7,089 nt of DNA from Candidatus Gastranaerophilales bacterium (lineage in GTDB: Bacteria > Cyanobacteriota > Vampirovibrionia > Gastranaerophilales > Gastranaerophilaceae). Position numbers and translations under genes: made by a program. The stretch is from the NCBI GenBank assembly GCA_947632315.1, contig CANROV010000099.1:1-7089 (forward strand). The letters are read 5' to 3'. The notes below the pieces were generated by a model. It was given only the letters and a program-made list of their open reading frames with translations. It was not told the origin of the DNA and did no database searches. This document shows positions 4,754-7,089 of the stretch, one piece after another (positions within the stretch are counted from its first letter, which is position 1; each line of letters begins with the position of its first letter).

Positions 4754-5092
4754 TTACTTTGCTTCTTTTGTTACTTTAACAGTTAAATGAGATGTGCGTT
4801 TTACTCTTGAGTACATTCTTCCTTGCGCTCTCGGTTTCGCTCTCTTTAATGTTCTTGATTCATCAGCATATATCTCAGAAATTTTTAATGCTTCAGCTGT
4901 TGCACCAAATTTTTCAGTTGCATTTGCTACTGCTGCAGTTAAATTTTTCTCTACAACACGCGCTGCAAAATATGGCATAAATTTCAACATGCTTAATGCA
5001 TCTGCTGCTGATTTGCCTCTTACAAGATTTATTACTCTGCGTAATTTCCTTGCCGGCATTGTTATATCTGTTTGTCTTGCCTTAGCTTCCAT
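4754..5092 (-). CDS. rplV: 50S ribosomal protein L22 (uL22)
   Basis: L22 binds all domains of 23S rRNA during assembly; its long beta-hairpin lines the exit tunnel near the constriction formed with L4. The 112-residue protein has the family core (PARKLRRVINLVRGKSAADAL, 13–33; NLTAAVANATEKFG, 50–63). The hairpin runs from about 79 to 103 with the conserved LKRAKPRAQGRMYSRVKRTSH. This is where macrolide-resistance mutations occur in other bacteria; nothing unusual is visible here. The Shine-Dalgarno AAAGGAAA overlaps the last codons of rpsS, so the two are probably translationally coupled. Confidence 0.97.
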   Translation of the reverse strand: MEAKARQTDITMPARKLRRVINLVRGKSAADALSMLKFMPYFAARVVEKNLTAAVANATEKFGATAEALKISEIYADESRTLKRAKPRAQGRMYSRVKRTSHLTVKVTKEAK

Positions 5093-5095
5093 AAT

Positions 5096-5386
5096 CTATT
5101 TCCTTTTCGCTGTTTTATCTTGCCCTGCGTGGCCTCTAAACATTCTTGTAGGTGCAAATTCTCCTAATCTGTGACCTACCATCGGCTCCGATATATATAC
5201 AGGTACGTGAGTCTTCCCGTTATATACCGCAATCGTATGTCCTACCATATCGGGATTTTCAGGAGTAATCATAGACGCCCTTGACCATGTCTTTATTACT
5301 CTCTTTTCTTTATTTGCATTTAATTTTTCTATCTTTGCTTTTAAAGAGTCGTGTACATATACACCCTTTTTTAGTGAACGTGTCAT
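5096..5386 (-). CDS. rpsS: 30S ribosomal protein S19 (uS19)
   Basis: S19 is in the 30S head, pairs with S13 and touches the A-site finger of the large subunit. The 96-residue protein shows the signature MTRSLKKG at the start, KTWSRASMITP (32–42), GHTIAVYNGKTHVPVYI (49–65) and GHRLGEFAPTRMFRGH (71–86). Length is typical. It has a strong Shine-Dalgarno (AAAGGAGA, 7 nt before the ATG) in the 15-nt gap after rplB, and is followed by rplV after 3 nt. Confidence 0.98.
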   Translation of the reverse strand: MTRSLKKGVYVHDSLKAKIEKLNANKEKRVIKTWSRASMITPENPDMVGHTIAVYNGKTHVPVYISEPMVGHRLGEFAPTRMFRGHAGQDKTAKRK

Positions 5387-5401
5387 TAATTATCTCCTTT
5401 A

Positions 5402-6229
5402 TTAGCGTTTACGGCTTCTGACTATTAATTTATCAGATGCTTTCTTCACTTTTCTTGTCTTTCTTCCTAATGCCGGCTTGCCCCAAGGTGTCTTTGGATT
5501 TCCTCCGGGTCCGGTCTTTCCTTCACCACCACCATGAGGGTGATCACATGGGTTCATCGTTACACCCCTTACGGTTGGCCTTATTCCTAAATGACGTGTA
5601 CGTCCGGCTTTTCCTATCTTCAAATTCTTGAACTCGGCATTTCCTAATACACCTATTGTCGCTAAACATTCTTTTCTTACCATTCTCATTTCGGAACTTG
5701 GCATCTTTATTGTTACATAATTCCCGTCTTTCGCCATTAATTGCGCTCCGCCGCCTGCTGTTCTTACAAGCTTTGCTCCTTTTCCGGGTATTAACTCTAT
5801 ATTATGTATCACCGTTCCTAACGGTATTAACTCTAACGGAAGTGCATTCCCTGTTTGTATATCGGCTTCGGGACCGGATACTATTTTATCTCCCACTTTT
5901 AAATCATTCGGAGTTAATATATATCTCTTCTCACCGTCAGCATATACCACTAATGAAATTCTTACGTTTCTGTTCGGATCGTACTCTATTGTCTTTACTT
6001 CACCTTCAATTCCAAACTTCTCTCGTTTAAAATCAATTATACGGTATGCCTGTTTGTGACCGCCGCCTTTATGTCTGCAGGTTATTCTTCCTGTATTGTT
6101 CCTTCCTGCTGTCTTTCTTATCGGTTGTAATAATGATTTCTCGGGTGTACTTGTTGTTATTTCCGAATAATCACTCTTTATCATTCCTCTTTGTCCCGGA
6201 GATGTCGGATTAATTTTTCTTGTTCCCAT
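5402..6229 (-). CDS. rplB: 50S ribosomal protein L2 (uL2)
   Basis: L2 is a primary 23S rRNA binder needed for subunit association and for an active peptidyl-transferase centre. The 275-residue protein has the full family layout: GRITCRHKGGGHKQAYRIIDF (47–67) and IEYDPNRNVRISLVVYADGEKRYI (81–104) in the N-terminal OB-type domain, then the SH3-like domain with NALPLELIPLGTVIHNIE (128–145). The C-terminal tail carries DHPHGGGEG (229–237), which contains the counterpart of the functionally important E. coli His229, and ends in a basic stretch. The start is supported by an AGGAG in the last codons of rplW. Length is normal. The EPEKSL-like segment (TPEKSL, 28–33) is also seen in cyanobacterial and plastid L2. 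Confidence 0.98.
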   Translation of the reverse strand: MGTRKINPTSPGQRGMIKSDYSEITTSTPEKSLLQPIRKTAGRNNTGRITCRHKGGGHKQAYRIIDFKREKFGIEGEVKTIEYDPNRNVRISLVVYADGEKRYILTPNDLKVGDKIVSGPEADIQTGNALPLELIPLGTVIHNIELIPGKGAKLVRTAGGGAQLMAKDGNYVTIKMPSSEMRMVRKECLATIGVLGNAEFKNLKIGKAGRTRHLGIRPTVRGVTMNPCDHPHGGGEGKTGPGGNPKTPWGKPALGRKTRKVKKASDKLIVRSRKR

Positions 6230-6233
6230 CGGT

Positions 6234-6536
6234 TTATACTCCTGCTAATTCTTCAATAGGATCACCTTCAATTGTAACTATCGCTTTCTTTCCTGATTGC
6301 GTTCTGCCAACTGAATACCCTACTCTCTTTGCATGTGACGGCATATATACCGTTCTTACTTTCTTTACTTTTCTGCCGGGAAATGCTAACTCTATCGCTT
6401 CCGCTATTTCTACTTTCGTTGCATCCGGCTTTACCTCAAAAGTATATTGAGATAAACTCGCCGTCATCATTGATTTCTCTGTTATTATAGGTTTTTTGAT
6501 TATATCGTATAATCTTTCTTTACTCTGCTTGTTCAT
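6234..6536 (-). CDS. rplW: 50S ribosomal protein L23 (uL23)
   Basis: L23 sits at the exit of the polypeptide tunnel and, in bacteria generally, is the docking site for trigger factor and signal recognition particle. The 100-residue protein has the typical N-terminal motif IIKKPIITEKS (residues 12–22), the YTFEV strand (31–35) and the VRTVYMPSHAKRVG region (60–73) that contacts 23S rRNA. Its length is normal for bacteria. The ATG overlaps the rplD stop by one base; an AGAGG Shine-Dalgarno lies inside the end of rplD. The next gene, rplB, begins after a 4-nt gap. Confidence 0.97.
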   Translation of the reverse strand: MNKQSKERLYDIIKKPIITEKSMMTASLSQYTFEVKPDATKVEIAEAIELAFPGRKVKKVRTVYMPSHAKRVGYSVGRTQSGKKAIVTIEGDPIEELAGV

Positions 6537-7089
6537 TATTTTGATAACCTCTCAGTTATTTCTAATATCGCTGCTTCTGTCATCACTAATGTATCAGCTT
6601 CCAATAAATCTTTTACGTTTAAATTTGACGGTAAAATGATTTTTACATTAGGTAAATTTCTTGAAGCTAATTCCAATTGTCCGTTCTCTGCTGCCTGCGT
6701 ATTCGCTATAATCAGAATTTTACCTTCCGCTTTTATTGCTTTTAATGATTCAGCTACTAATTTAGTTTTCGCTTCTTTTATCTCGGAAAAATCTTTAACT
6801 AATATCGTGTTTTCCAATCTTGCTGATAAAGCTGACTTAATAGCTAATCTTCTTGCTTTCTGCGGCATTGAAAATTCATAACTTCTCGGCTTCGGCCCGA
6901 ATACAACTCCGCCGCCTGCAAACAACGGACTTCTTATTGAACCTGCTCTCGCACGTCCCGTTCCTTTTTGTTTCCAAGGCTTTCTTCCGCCGCCTGATAC
7001 TTCTGCTCTCGTCTTGGCACAAGCGTTTCCGCCTCTTGCATTATTTAATTGTCTTCTTAATGCCATATGCATTACATGCAAATTCGGCT
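6536..7089 (-). CDS. rplD: 50S ribosomal protein L4 (uL4), 5' end outside window
   Basis: Large-subunit protein L4 binds 23S rRNA early in assembly and sends a basic loop to the wall of the peptide exit tunnel. The loop is visible as KTRAEVSGGGRKPWKQKGTG followed by RARAGSIRSP and GGGVVFGPKPRSY, the L4 signature. The C-terminal Rossmann-like half follows (ILIIANTQ, NVKIILPSNLNV, DTLVMTEAAI). A TTG at 7081 could be read as a start, but the frame stays open to the window edge as PNLHVMHMALRRQLNNARGG. In the family this matches an internal segment preceded by several dozen residues, so the true start lies beyond 7089 and the gene is partial. The stop TAA shares its last A with the rplW start (TAATG), suggesting translational coupling. 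In E. coli L4 also represses the S10 operon through its leader; that leader would be outside this window. Confidence 0.97.
   Translation of the reverse strand, partial: PNLHVMHMALRRQLNNARGGNACAKTRAEVSGGGRKPWKQKGTGRARAGSIRSPLFAGGGVVFGPKPRSYEFSMPQKARRLAIKSALSARLENTILVKDFSEIKEAKTKLVAESLKAIKAEGKILIIANTQAAENGQLELASRNLPNVKIILPSNLNVKDLLEADTLVMTEAAILEITERLSK

Noticed and set aside
4794..5174. Plus-strand open frames opposite rplV/rpsS
   Set aside because: They are fully antisense to two conserved ribosomal genes and have no family resemblance. The same applies to the plus-strand frames at 1535, 5437, 5656, 6220 and 6636.
6536..7081. rplD as a complete gene starting at TTG 7081 (or at ATGs just after it)
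   Set aside because: The frame stays open to the window edge, no ribosome-binding site is visible, and the first visible residues match an internal segment of L4.

Overview
The window is a stretch of the bacterial S10–spc ribosomal protein gene cluster, read entirely on the minus strand. In transcription order it holds rplD (5' end outside the window), rplW, rplB, rpsS, rplV, rpsC, rplP, rpmC, rpsQ, rplN, rplX, rplE, rpsN, rpsH and rplF (3' end outside the window). The order is the conserved bacterial one. Every complete gene has close to the usual family length and nearly all have a visible Shine-Dalgarno sequence, so the genes look intact and functional.

The DNA is AT-rich. S14 and L24 are both zinc-ribbon forms with two CxxC pairs. 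Several proteins read like cyanobacterial-lineage ones: S17 has YKAHDEQNQC, S3 has VVEVARVD and S8 ends GGEILCYVW. My best guess is a non-photosynthetic relative of Cyanobacteria (Melainabacteria/Vampirovibrionia, for example the gut Gastranaerophilales). This is an inference from remembered family sequences, with moderate to low confidence.

Layout: from 7089 down to 2306 eleven genes are packed with gaps of 2–28 nt, including a one-base rplD/rplW overlap (TAATG). Two gaps break this packing. Between rplX and rplE there are 230 nt without a recognisable gene. They carry a 7-bp hairpin just upstream of the rplE ribosome-binding site, alternative AAACCAA/TTGGTTT pairings, and fragments resembling the repeat described next. 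Between rpsN and rpsH there are 354 nt, mostly filled by a 110-bp tandem repeat: two copies 108/110 identical plus a degenerate third piece. The repeat starts (in the direction of transcription) right after the rpsN stop codon.

The products build both ribosomal subunits. L2, L4, L22, L23, L24 and L29 are early-assembly or exit-tunnel proteins of 50S; L5, L6, L14 and L16 belong to the 50S body and central protuberance. S3, S14 and S19 lie in the 30S head; S8 and S17 lie in the 30S body. The coding part is ordinary. What deserves attention is the non-coding material in the two enlarged spacers. One of them lies where S8 controls the spc operon in E. coli.
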